Assembly (NCBI GenBank): GCA_002500925.1
Contig: DLTN01000042.1
Location: 14,622-52,788 of the forward strand
Direction of reading: 5' to 3'
DNA length: 38,167 nucleotides
DNA from: Gemmatimonadales bacterium UBA7835
GTDB taxonomy: Bacteria; Gemmatimonadota; Gemmatimonadetes; Longimicrobiales; Gaopeijiaceae
The first letter of the stretch is position 1. Every line of letters begins with the position of its first letter. The notes beneath the pieces are model-generated. The model made no database searches and was not told the origin of the DNA. It worked only from the letters and a program-made list of their open reading frames with translations. Position numbers and translations under genes: made by a program. Of the stretch, positions 26,293 to 33,676 are shown one piece after another.

Positions 26293-26969
26293 TGGCAGAC
26301 AACGAAAAGAAGCAAGAGACCGAAGCAGAAACTGCGAAGACCGCCTCCGCGGGTGGAGAAGGTCCCGCTCAGAGTGCTGCTGGTCGTGGTGGCGGGCAAG
26401 GGGGTAAGGGCCGAGGTGCTGGCCAGGGAGGTCGTGGCCGTGGAAAGGGGGGCAAAAAGCGTGATGATCGCCGTGGAAGAGACAGTGACATGGTCGAGAA
26501 CGTCATCTTTATCAACCGAGTATCGAAGGTTGTGAAAGGTGGTCGTCGCTTCTCGTTCTCAGCGCTTGTGGCTGTGGGCGATCAAAAGGGAAACATTGGG
26601 GTTTCGCTTGCTAAGGCTAATGAGGTCGCTGAAGCGATACGAAAGGCTTTCGAGCGTGCGAAAAGTAACATGGTCAAAGTTCCGATTGAGAACGGGACCC
26701 TTCCACACGATATCGTGGGTGAGTGGGGTGCCGGACGGGTACTGATGCGTCCAGCCGCGCCCGGTACAGGTGTTATAGCCGGAGGTCCGGTACGCGCCGT
26801 TCTTGAGGCGGCTGGCGTTACCGATGTGCTAACGAAGAGCCTTGGAACCAACAATCCGATCAACGTTGTGCGCGCAACTATGAACGGTCTCGAAGAGCTC
26901 GTGACCGCAGAGCAGGCGGCAGAAGAGCGGGGAGTCTCCGTAGAGACATTGAGGGCGCACCGTGGCTAA
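26292..26969 (+). CDS. rpsE: Small ribosomal subunit protein uS5 with glycine/arginine-rich N-terminal extension
   Basis: uS5 helps form the mRNA entry channel and decoding accuracy. The family domain starts near residue 67 (MVENVIFINRVSKVVKGGRRFSF) and includes the double-stranded RNA-binding fold and PAAPGTGVIAGGPVRAVLEAAGVTDVLTKSLGTNNPINVVRAT. Before it lies a 66-residue low-complexity extension: an acidic start (1-15), then Gly/Arg/Lys-rich repeats (about 30-64). ATG 26292 overlaps the rplR stop, so the extension is translated unless a downstream GTG or ATG is used. Total 225 against about 165 residues. Confidence 0.97.
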   Translation: MADNEKKQETEAETAKTASAGGEGPAQSAAGRGGGQGGKGRGAGQGGRGRGKGGKKRDDRRGRDSDMVENVIFINRVSKVVKGGRRFSFSALVAVGDQKGNIGVSLAKANEVAEAIRKAFERAKSNMVKVPIENGTLPHDIVGEWGAGRVLMRPAAPGTGVIAGGPVRAVLEAAGVTDVLTKSLGTNNPINVVRATMNGLEELVTAEQAAEERGVSVETLRAHRG

Positions 26970-27162
26970 GAAAAGTGAAGTTAAGAAGGTCCGTGTGACC
27001 CAAAAGCGCAGTGGCATAGGTCGCCAAGAGGGTCACCGCCGTACGATCCGCGCACTGGGAATCAAGCGCCACCAACAAAGTGTGGTGCATGAACTCACTC
27101 CGGCCATTGAAGGGATGATCAAGAAGATCTCCTACATGGTCGAGGTAGAAGAGGTCGAGTAA
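26962..27162 (+). CDS. rpmD: Large ribosomal subunit protein uL30
   Basis: uL30 is a small 50S protein absent from some phyla. GTG 26962 overlaps the last eight bases of rpsE, with GAGGG upstream. The 66 residues include VRVTQKRSGIGRQEGHRRTIRALGIKRHQQSVVHELTPAIEGMIKKI, the family signature. The short acidic end VEVEEVE is slightly longer than usual. rplO follows with no gap. Confidence 0.95.
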   Translation: MAKKSEVKKVRVTQKRSGIGRQEGHRRTIRALGIKRHQQSVVHELTPAIEGMIKKISYMVEVEEVE

Positions 27163-27624
27163 ATGGCAGAGTTACATGATTTGAGCCCGAGCGGTGGCTC
27201 CCATCGCGGGCAAAAGCGAAAAGGGCGCGGGCCAGGGTCAGGAAATGGCAAGACAGCGGGTCGTGGTCAAAAGGGGCAGAAGTCTCGATCAGGCGGAAGC
27301 ATACATCCGCGGTTCGAGGGTGGTCAGATGCCCCTTACACGCCGAATTCCCAAGAGGGGGTTCAAGAGCCTGAACCGTGTCGAGTACCAGGTCGTTAACC
27401 TACGTGATTTTGCTAAGCTAGATGGCTCTGATGTCTCCCCAGAAATACTCAAGGCCGCTGGACTCGTGAGGTCCCTGAAGAAACCAGTAAAGGTTTTGGC
27501 TGTTGGGGATGTGTCTGCAAAATTCTCCGTCAGCGCACACAAATTTAGTGCAGCGGCCCAAGCCAAGATCGAAGCCGCTGGGGGCTCGGTTGTAGTTATC
27601 GGCTCTTCCTCCTCGGACGAGTAG
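27163..27624 (+). CDS. rplO: Large ribosomal subunit protein uL15
   Basis: uL15 reaches deep into 23S rRNA with its basic N-terminal arm. ATG 27163 directly follows the rpmD stop. The 153 residues show LHDLSPSGGSHRGQKRKGRGPGSGNGKTAGRGQKGQKSRSGG, RFEGGQMPLTRRIPKRGF, and a C-terminal globular part ending in serine- and aspartate-rich residues. Normal for the family. Confidence 0.97.
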   Translation: MAELHDLSPSGGSHRGQKRKGRGPGSGNGKTAGRGQKGQKSRSGGSIHPRFEGGQMPLTRRIPKRGFKSLNRVEYQVVNLRDFAKLDGSDVSPEILKAAGLVRSLKKPVKVLAVGDVSAKFSVSAHKFSAAAQAKIEAAGGSVVVIGSSSSDE

Positions 27625-27638
27625 GGCACGGCTAAGTC

Positions 27639-28955
27639 ATGGCGAACAATCCCATTGCGAATCTCCTTCGAGCTCCAGAACTCAAGGAGAAGCTTCTTTT
27701 TACGCTCTTTATCCTGCTGGTCTACCGGGCAGGTGCTCACATCACGGTACCATCGCTGGATGTGAATGCGTTGCGGGCGGCATTTGGAAGCCTCCAGAAC
27801 ACGTTCTTCGGCATCTACGATATGTTCGTCGGTGGAGGGTTGTCTCGGGCGACAATCCTCGCTCTCGGCATCATGCCTTATATCTCTGCGAGCATCATGT
27901 TCCAGCTCCTCGCTGCGGTCTTCCCGACCATCGAGAAGCTTCAGAAAGAAGGTGAGGATGGTCGTAAGAAGCTCACGCAGTGGACCCGCTATACGACCGT
28001 AGGGCTCTCTGCCGCGCAAGCCTACGGGTACTCGGTTTTCTTGCAGTCAATTCCAGGTGCTGTCTCTACTCCAGGGTTCGGCTTCACGTTTACCACGGTG
28101 GTTGTGCTGACTGTTGGTGCCATCTTTGTGATGTGGCTCGGTGAGCAGATTACGGATCGTGGGATCGGCAACGGGATGTCGCTCCTGATTTTCTTCTCCA
28201 TCATTGAGACTTTCCCAGCAGCGCTAGGCAGGACCTATGAGTCATTTGCGTTGGGAGAGATTGGGTTCGTAGCTCTACTGATACTGCTCGGCCTCGTAGT
28301 ATTCATAACGGCGGCTGTGGTAGCGATGACGATGGCTGCGCGCAAAATCCCAGTGCAGATACCACGAAAGGTTGTTGGCCGAGGTCGGATTAGAGAAGGT
28401 CAGAAGAGCTTCGTCCCACTGCGAGTCAATTCAGCTGGAGTAATGCCGATCATCTTTGCGCAGTCATTCATTGTGATTCCGGGCACAATGGCTGCGTTTT
28501 CGGACTTCGCGTCTGTGTCCATGATGGCTGAACTCTTTCAGCCGATGACGAGAACATACGATATCACATACGGCTTGCTCATTGTGTTCTTCACGTACTT
28601 CTACACGGCGATCATCTTTAATCCTGTCGACCTAGCGGAAAACTTGAAGAAGCAGGGTGCGTTTATCCCAGGTGTTAAGCCGGGTGCGCGTACTGCTGAG
28701 TACATCGATCGAGTGCTCACTCGAGTGACCCTTCCGGGCTCGTTCTATCTCGCGTTAGTCGCTTTGGTGCCGTTTTGGATTATGCAGTGGTTTGGCATTC
28801 AAACGTTCTTTTTCGGAGGTACCAGCCTCCTGATCGTTGTCGGTGTCGGACTTGATACGGTCCAGCAGGCTCAGCAGCTCCTGCACATGAGGCACTATGA
28901 TGGCTTCATGAAGAAGGGCCGCGTGAAGATGCGCGGTCGCCAGGGCTACATGTAG
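27639..28955 (+). CDS. secY: Protein translocase subunit SecY
   Basis: SecY is the ten-helix pore of the Sec translocon in the inner membrane. The 438 residues contain FILLVYRAGAHITVPSLD at the first helix, IMPYISASIMFQLL at the second, the lateral-gate and cytoplasmic loop region GRGRIREGQKSFVPLRVNSAGVMPIIFAQS, NPVDLAENLKKQGAFIPGVKPG, and the C-terminal MKKGRVKMRGRQGYM. ATG 27639 is behind GGGCACGG. Its partner SecE is at 2204; SecG is not in the window. Confidence 0.98.
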   Translation: MANNPIANLLRAPELKEKLLFTLFILLVYRAGAHITVPSLDVNALRAAFGSLQNTFFGIYDMFVGGGLSRATILALGIMPYISASIMFQLLAAVFPTIEKLQKEGEDGRKKLTQWTRYTTVGLSAAQAYGYSVFLQSIPGAVSTPGFGFTFTTVVVLTVGAIFVMWLGEQITDRGIGNGMSLLIFFSIIETFPAALGRTYESFALGEIGFVALLILLGLVVFITAAVVAMTMAARKIPVQIPRKVVGRGRIREGQKSFVPLRVNSAGVMPIIFAQSFIVIPGTMAAFSDFASVSMMAELFQPMTRTYDITYGLLIVFFTYFYTAIIFNPVDLAENLKKQGAFIPGVKPGARTAEYIDRVLTRVTLPGSFYLALVALVPFWIMQWFGIQTFFFGGTSLLIVVGVGLDTVQQAQQLLHMRHYDGFMKKGRVKMRGRQGYM

Positions 28956-28983
28956 TCTGACAGGATCAGGTGAGGTAATCCAC

Positions 28984-29676
28984 ATGACTACTGAACTCCC
29001 GAGGTCGGGGATGGTTGTCGTGCTTCTTGGCCCTCCCGGTGCAGGGAAGGGCACACAAGCACTCAGGATGATTGATGAACGCTCTGCCGTGCATGTTTCG
29101 ACGGGAGATCTCCTTCGAGCGGCTCGTAGGGAAGGCACTGAGTTAGGCCGGCTAGCGCAGGGGTATATGGATCGAGGCGAACTGGTGCCCGACAGCGTCA
29201 TTCTGGATCTCGTGAAGGCCCACCTGGCAACGATAGACGATGCGACCGACGTATTCTTCGATGGCTTTCCCCGCACGACGGACCAGGCGATCAGTCTTGA
29301 CGGCGTTCTTAAGGATTCTGGTCGGGCTATCGGAACCGTAGTGCTGTTCGACGTTCCTGACGACACATTAATTAAGCGCTTGAGTGGACGGCGTAGCTGT
29401 CCCGACTGTGGCTCGGTCTACAACACCTTTTTTAGCCCTCCCGCGGTCGAGCATGTATGTGACAGATGTGGTGGTGCTCTTGTTCACCGGGAAGATGATG
29501 GGCCAGAGACGGTCGCCCGCAGATTGCAGGTATACCAAGCGCAGACTACTCCGCTTATCGACTTTTATCAGGCTCACTCAGCTTCCGTAACGACGATTGC
29601 CGCTGATCGAGATGTAGGAGATGTATACGCTGATTTCTGCGATGCAGTTGATGTCGCTTTCCGAGAGATGTCATGA
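28984..29676 (+). CDS. adk: Adenylate kinase (zinc LID type)
   Basis: Adk catalyses AMP + ATP to 2 ADP in the cytosol. The P-loop GPPGAGKGTQ spans residues 16-25, after a short N-terminal extension. STGDLLRAA (AMP binding), FFDGFPRT and the LID domain follow. The LID carries cysteines 139, 142, 159 and 162, the structural zinc site. The 230 residues are a little over the usual 215. ATG 28984 has AGGTGAGG upstream. The ATGA overlap with map couples the two, the usual secY-adk-map order. Confidence 0.97.
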   Translation: MTTELPRSGMVVVLLGPPGAGKGTQALRMIDERSAVHVSTGDLLRAARREGTELGRLAQGYMDRGELVPDSVILDLVKAHLATIDDATDVFFDGFPRTTDQAISLDGVLKDSGRAIGTVVLFDVPDDTLIKRLSGRRSCPDCGSVYNTFFSPPAVEHVCDRCGGALVHREDDGPETVARRLQVYQAQTTPLIDFYQAHSASVTTIAADRDVGDVYADFCDAVDVAFREMS

Positions 29677-30425
29677 TCAAGCTCAGATCCAGGGAAGAGA
29701 TGGATACGATCGCTTGTGCCGGTTCTGTCATAGCTCGTTGCCATGCCGAGCTGTCGGAGCGGATCGTTCCCGGAGTATCAACTGGTGAAATAGACGAATT
29801 CGTCGAAGAGTTCATTGTTGCCCACGAGGGAGCGATCCCGGCGTTCAAGGGCCTATATGGGTTTCCGGGTAGTGCGTGCATCTCGCTGAACGAGGAAGTC
29901 GTTCATGGGATCCCCAGTACGAAACGCATCCTCAGCGAAGGTGACATCGTTTCTGTGGACATTGGTGTCCAACTCGATGGATGGTATTCCGATTCGGCTC
30001 GCACGTTTGCGGTAGGAACGATTTCCGAAGAGGCGCAGGCTCTTATGGACGTGACGTCGCTTGCGCTTGCCGCAGCGGTTAAGGCGACAGTCCCCGGGAA
30101 CCATGTGGGCGATATCGGTGCGGCTGTGGTCGAAATATGTGAGGGCACTGACTACGGGATCATTCGAGAACTTGTGGGTCACGGTGTTGGCCGTGAGTTG
30201 CATGAGGAACCTCAGGTGCCGAACTATGGTTTGGCCGGAGACGGACCTTTACTAAAGGAAGGAATGGTGCTCGCAATCGAACCGATGCTCTCAGCCGGAA
30301 CCCACCGTATCAAGACGTTGGATGACGGTTGGACTGTAATTACGGCCGATCGTTCACTTTCTGCCCATTTTGAACATACGGTGGGTATTACACCATATGG
30401 GCCAAGAATTCTGACTGCGGCATGA
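29673..30425 (+). CDS. map: Methionine aminopeptidase, type I
   Basis: It removes the initiator methionine from new proteins. The 250 residues hold the metal ligands in the expected order: the aspartates of SVDIGVQLDGWYSDSARTF, the histidine of GHGVGRELHEEPQVPNYG, the glutamate of AIEPML, and the last glutamate of FEHTVGIT. No N-terminal zinc-finger extension is present, so it is the short type Ia. ATG 29673 overlaps the adk stop. infA, which normally follows, is missing. Confidence 0.97.
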   Translation: MIKLRSREEMDTIACAGSVIARCHAELSERIVPGVSTGEIDEFVEEFIVAHEGAIPAFKGLYGFPGSACISLNEEVVHGIPSTKRILSEGDIVSVDIGVQLDGWYSDSARTFAVGTISEEAQALMDVTSLALAAAVKATVPGNHVGDIGAAVVEICEGTDYGIIRELVGHGVGRELHEEPQVPNYGLAGDGPLLKEGMVLAIEPMLSAGTHRIKTLDDGWTVITADRSLSAHFEHTVGITPYGPRILTAA

Positions 30426-30463
30426 AGTTGGAATCGCTCTGTGAATCGAGGTTCAGATATGCC

Positions 30464-30492
30464 TTGAGACGGCCCTCAGCACTAGTTATACT
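30464..30492 (+). promoter_or_regulatory. Sigma70-type promoter for the alpha group (rpmJ-rplQ)
   Basis: TTGAGA (30464-30469) and TATACT (30487-30492) each match the -35 and -10 consensus at five of six bases, separated by the ideal 17 bases. Transcription would begin near 30499, 30 bases before the rpmJ start. It occupies the 103-base map-rpmJ gap where infA stands in many bacteria; no IF-1 coding sequence is there. Confidence 0.75.
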
Positions 30493-30528
30493 TTCAAGCT
30501 CTGCTAAAAACGGATACGGAGACTAGAG

Positions 30529-30645
30529 GTGAAGGTCCGAAGCAGCGTAAAACCAATTTGTGAACATTGTAAGGTGATCCGCCGGAAGGGTGTCGTGCGG
30601 ATCATCTGTTCGCGTAATCCTAAGCACAAGCAGCGGCAGGGTTAG
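30529..30645 (+). CDS. rpmJ: Large ribosomal subunit protein bL36 (zinc form)
   Basis: bL36 is the smallest ribosomal protein, near the 5S/L7-L12 base. GTG 30529 with GGAGACTAGAG upstream opens 38 residues that begin VKVRSSVKPICEHC. C11, C14, C27 and H33 (C-x2-C-x12-C-x5-H) form the zinc site, and the end KHKQRQG is the family end. It is two bases from rpsM, the normal order. Confidence 0.95.
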   Translation: MKVRSSVKPICEHCKVIRRKGVVRIICSRNPKHKQRQG

Positions 30646-30647
30646 TC

Positions 30648-31028
30648 ATGGCACGCATTGCTGGAGTCGATCTCCCGCGTGGTAAGCGGATAGAGGTTGC
30701 CCTCACGTATATCTATGGGATTGGCTCGACTCGGGCCAAGCAAATCCTAGACGCGTGCGGTGTGGATCCTGACCGGAGAGCTCAGGATGTAAGTGACGAT
30801 GATGTGAATCGAATTCGTCGCCAGATCGAAGGGGATTTCAAGGTGGAAGGGACGCTCCGGACCGAGCGTTCTATGGATATCAAGCGGCTGATGGATATAG
30901 GCTGCTATCGTGGGTTGCGGCACCGCCGCGGCCTTCCGGTTCGTGGTCAGCGCACTAGCACCAACGCGAGGACGCACAAGGGTAAGAGACGTGCGATTGC
31001 CGGTAAGAAGGCGCCGCCGAAGAAGTAA
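30648..31028 (+). CDS. rpsM: Small ribosomal subunit protein uS13
   Basis: uS13 bridges the 30S head to the 50S and touches P-site tRNA. The 126 residues are standard: MARIAGVDLPRGKRIEVALTYIYGIGSTRAKQIL, RDIKRLMDIGCYRGLRHRRGLPVRGQRTSTNARTHKG with the basic tail GKKAPPKK. ATG 30648 has GGCAGGG upstream, overlapping rpmJ. A structured gap follows. Confidence 0.98.
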   Translation: MARIAGVDLPRGKRIEVALTYIYGIGSTRAKQILDACGVDPDRRAQDVSDDDVNRIRRQIEGDFKVEGTLRTERSMDIKRLMDIGCYRGLRHRRGLPVRGQRTSTNARTHKGKRRAIAGKKAPPKK

Positions 31029-31042
31029 ACATGGCGCCGCAA

Positions 31043-31093
31043 GATGGTGGGATAATGCAAACCGTTTCCCGCCATCCCGGCTCATGAGCATTA
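31043..31093 (+). promoter_or_regulatory. Pseudoknot or RNA switch in the rpsM-rpsK gap
   Basis: GATGGTGGGA (31043-31052) pairs with TCCCGCCATC (31067-31076) over 10 positions with one G-U. Loop bases TAATGC (31053-31058) are exactly complementary to GCATTA (31088-31093), 35 bases before the rpsK GTG. The two helices form either an H-type pseudoknot or exclusive folds; the palindrome GCTCATGAGC (31080-31089) is a third competitor. In E. coli S4 binds a nested pseudoknot before rpsM and represses the alpha operon; a displaced equivalent is inference. Confidence 0.55.
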
Positions 31094-31127
31094 TGAAGTC
31101 GATCCGCTAGAAACAGGACACTGACAC

Positions 31128-31511
31128 GTGGCCCAGCCAGTAACCAAAAAACGCAAAAAGGTCGTCGAGGCCGAAGGCGTCGCCCACATAAAGGCGAGCT
31201 TCAACAACACGATGATTACGATAACGGACAGTGCGGGTGACACTATCGCCTGGGCGAGTGCCGGTAAGGCGGGATTCAAGGGCTCGAAGAAGTCTACCCC
31301 GTTTGCGGCGACGGTGGCTGGCGAGCAGGTTGGGCGTGAGGCTGTGTCTATGGGAGTGAAGCGTGTTGACGTGCGCGTTCAGGGTCCGGGTTCCGGACGT
31401 GAATCTGCGATTCAGGCGCTTGCTGCGGCTGGTCTTTTCATCAAGTCCATTCTCGATGTCACGCCGCTTCCACACAATGGTTGTCGGCCACCGAAGAAGC
31501 GTAGGGTTTAA
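31128..31511 (+). CDS. rpsK: Small ribosomal subunit protein uS11
   Basis: uS11 lines the mRNA exit on the 30S platform. GTG 31128 with AGGACA upstream opens 127 residues. HIKASFNNTMITITDSAGDTIAWASAGKAGFKGSKKSTPFAATVAG and RVQGPGSGRESAIQALAAAGLFIKSILDVTPLPHNGCRPPKKRRV are family landmarks. A 99-base structured gap precedes it, unusual in an otherwise tight group. Confidence 0.98.
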   Translation: MAQPVTKKRKKVVEAEGVAHIKASFNNTMITITDSAGDTIAWASAGKAGFKGSKKSTPFAATVAGEQVGREAVSMGVKRVDVRVQGPGSGRESAIQALAAAGLFIKSILDVTPLPHNGCRPPKKRRV

Positions 31512-31514
31512 GCT

Positions 31515-32150
31515 ATGGCTCGCTATACCGGACCCGTCTGCAAGCTCTGTCGCCGAGAAGGCCAAAAGCTGTTTTTGAAGGGTCAAAAGTGCTACACAGA
31601 GAAATGTCCAATTGAGCGTCGCGCCTATCCGCCGGGCCAGCATGGACCAGCGCAGGCACGTCGTCGTAAGCAGTCGGACTATGCGTTACAGCTTCGCGAG
31701 AAGCAAAAGGTGAAGAGGATTTATGGCTTGCCCGAGAAGCAGTTTCGAAGCCTTTTCGAGTACGCCAACCACATTCCGGGTGTGACGGGTGACAATTTAC
31801 TTGTCGCGCTTGAGTCTCGGCTGGACAACATCATCTTCAGGATGGGCTTTGCGCAGAGCCGCAGCCAAGCCCGCCAGATTGTTCGTCACCGACATGTCGA
31901 AGTGAATGGTGGCACGGTAGATGTTCCTAGCTTCCGTGTGTCCGGAGGCGATGAAATAGCTATTCGCGCGAAATCGAAAAATATGCTCCCGATCGAGGCA
32001 TCTCTAGAGGCTCGGACGCGCCCTACTCTTCCTGAGTGGTTGGCGTTAGATGAGAAAGCTCGGGTCGGTCGGGTTGTCCGGACACCTATGCGCTCGGACA
32101 TATCGTTCCCGATTCAGGAACAACTGATCGTGGAGCTCTACTCTAAGTAG
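31515..32150 (+). CDS. rpsD: Small ribosomal subunit protein uS4 (zinc form)
   Basis: uS4 nucleates 30S assembly and acts as a translational repressor of its operon in several bacteria. The 211 residues include an N-terminal zinc knuckle with C9, C12, C26 and C31, as in thermophile and many non-enteric S4 proteins, then the S4 RNA-binding domain (about 100-160, SRLDNIIFRMGFAQSRSQARQIVRHRHVEVNG). ATG 31515 is four bases past rpsK. Its likely mRNA target is one of the pseudoknots nearby. Confidence 0.98.
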   Translation: MARYTGPVCKLCRREGQKLFLKGQKCYTEKCPIERRAYPPGQHGPAQARRRKQSDYALQLREKQKVKRIYGLPEKQFRSLFEYANHIPGVTGDNLLVALESRLDNIIFRMGFAQSRSQARQIVRHRHVEVNGGTVDVPSFRVSGGDEIAIRAKSKNMLPIEASLEARTRPTLPEWLALDEKARVGRVVRTPMRSDISFPIQEQLIVELYSK

Positions 32151-32214
32151 TAATGAATTCGCCGCGGCTCATGTGGAGAGTCTTAGGCGTCAACGGAGCA
32201 CTCAGGAGGGTACT

Positions 32215-33270
32215 GTGGAACTAGATCTGGACGGACTCGTGCTTCCCGATCGTATCGAGCGGGCAGACGATACGGACAGCGCGCGGTCAGCTCAGTTCGT
32301 GGTTGAGCCGCTCGAACGTGGGTTCGGTCACACGCTCGGGAATTCGGTGCGGAGGGCTTTGCTCTCTTCTCTGAGGGGGTCGGCCGTATGGGCTTTCCGT
32401 ATAGACGGGGTCGTGCACGAGCACCAGACGATTCAAGGTGTGGTCGAAGATGTCCATCAAGTGATTCAGAATCTCAAGGCACTCGTGGTCTCGCTAGACG
32501 ACGATGTCGATGATGTTGTTCTGAAGCTCAACGTCGAGAAGGCCGGTCTGGTCACTGCTGGTATGATCCAAGCCCCCGCGGGCTCTGAAGTCATGGATGA
32601 AGACCATCACTTGTTTACGCTTCAGGAGGATAGATCCCTCAGTATGGAGCTCTATGTGAACAAAGGGCGTGGCTTTGTTCTCGCCAGTGCACATGAGATT
32701 CCGCGGGATGGAGGCTTGGACAAGTTGGTGGACTTGGTTCGGATCGATGCGATCTATAACCCGGTCCGGCGGGCGAATTTTTCTGTCGAAGAGACACGGG
32801 TAGGTCAGCGGACAGACTTTGACCGTCTCACCCTGCACATTGAGACCGACGGATCGGTTGATCCAGAAGGCGCGGTTGCGTACGCGGCCGAACTAGTTCG
32901 GAAACACTTGGAGTACATGCTTTACTTTGCAGAGGGTGGGATTCCAGAAGTTGTTCCTCAAGGTGCGTCGCCAGTACCGGAGCGTCTCCAGGAGCTTTTG
33001 GTGCAGCCTATTGAAGAGTTGGCTGAGCTTTCAGTTCGATCAAGAAACTCGCTGCAGAAGGAGAGCATTCAGACATTGAGCTCTCTTGTCCAAAGAAGCG
33101 AAGATTCGATGCTTCAGATTGAGAATTTTGGGAAAAAATCGCTCAAAGAAATTTCGGACTTCCTAGAAGAGCATGGTCTTCGTTTTGGTATGAAGGTCGA
33201 ACAGGGAGATGACGGTCGCCTTTTCTTCATGGAAGATGAGGCTGCAGCTTCGGCCGGCAGCGAGGATTAA
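32215..33270 (+). CDS. rpoA: DNA-directed RNA polymerase subunit alpha
   Basis: Alpha dimers scaffold the polymerase and its C-terminal domain contacts UP elements and activators. GTG 32215 behind AGGAGGG (32204-32210) gives 351 residues; a GTG at 32173 would add 14 residues with no ribosome site. The N-terminal domain has EPLERGFGHTLGNSVRRALLSSLRGSAVWAFRIDGV; the C-terminal domain (about 245-325) has LSVRSRNSLQKESIQTLSSLVQRSEDSMLQIENFGKKSLKEISDFLEEHGLRFGM. An acidic tail EDEAAASAGSED follows. Confidence 0.97.
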   Translation: MELDLDGLVLPDRIERADDTDSARSAQFVVEPLERGFGHTLGNSVRRALLSSLRGSAVWAFRIDGVVHEHQTIQGVVEDVHQVIQNLKALVVSLDDDVDDVVLKLNVEKAGLVTAGMIQAPAGSEVMDEDHHLFTLQEDRSLSMELYVNKGRGFVLASAHEIPRDGGLDKLVDLVRIDAIYNPVRRANFSVEETRVGQRTDFDRLTLHIETDGSVDPEGAVAYAAELVRKHLEYMLYFAEGGIPEVVPQGASPVPERLQELLVQPIEELAELSVRSRNSLQKESIQTLSSLVQRSEDSMLQIENFGKKSLKEISDFLEEHGLRFGMKVEQGDDGRLFFMEDEAAASAGSED

Positions 33271-33273
33271 AGC

Positions 33274-33627
33274 GTGCGTCATCGCAAGAAGGGCAGGCAG
33301 CTCTCCCGTACTCGCAGTCATCGCAAGGCGACTCTGCGTAACCTTGCGACATCCTTGTTTCGTCATGAGCGAATAGAGACGACTACGGCCAAGGCGAAAG
33401 AGCTCCGCCCTTTCGCTGAGCGACTCATAACTCTGGCGCGTCGAGGGGATGTGCATGCACGCAGGTTGGCAGCTACGAAGATCCAGGATCGCGAGGTTCT
33501 GGGTAAGCTGTTCGACGAGATTGCTCCGCGGTACTTAGAGCGTCCGGGGGGATACACTCGGGTGCTCAAGCTTGGGAATCGAAAAGGTGACGCGGCAGAG
33601 ATGTCGCTGATCGAACTCGTCGGTTAG
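33274..33627 (+). CDS. rplQ: Large ribosomal subunit protein bL17
   Basis: bL17 sits at the tunnel exit surface. GTG 33274 follows rpoA by three bases, with GAGG upstream, giving 117 residues MRHRKKGRQLSRTRSHRKATLRNLATSLFRHERIETTTAKAKELRPFAERLITLARRG, and the C-terminal GGYTRVLKLGNRKGDAAEMSLIELVG. This is standard, ending the alpha group. Confidence 0.98.
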   Translation: MRHRKKGRQLSRTRSHRKATLRNLATSLFRHERIETTTAKAKELRPFAERLITLARRGDVHARRLAATKIQDREVLGKLFDEIAPRYLERPGGYTRVLKLGNRKGDAAEMSLIELVG

Positions 33628-33676
33628 CTTGGCCGCCGTCACACGCTCAGACTCTTCCAAAGGAAGGATGAAGGAA

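Noticed and set aside
27324..28019. 231-codon open frame on the minus strand opposite rplO and secY
   Set aside because: It is fully antisense to two certain genes and has no recognisable domain, so it is a shadow of their codon use. The same holds for the minus-strand frame at 18267-18920 and others.
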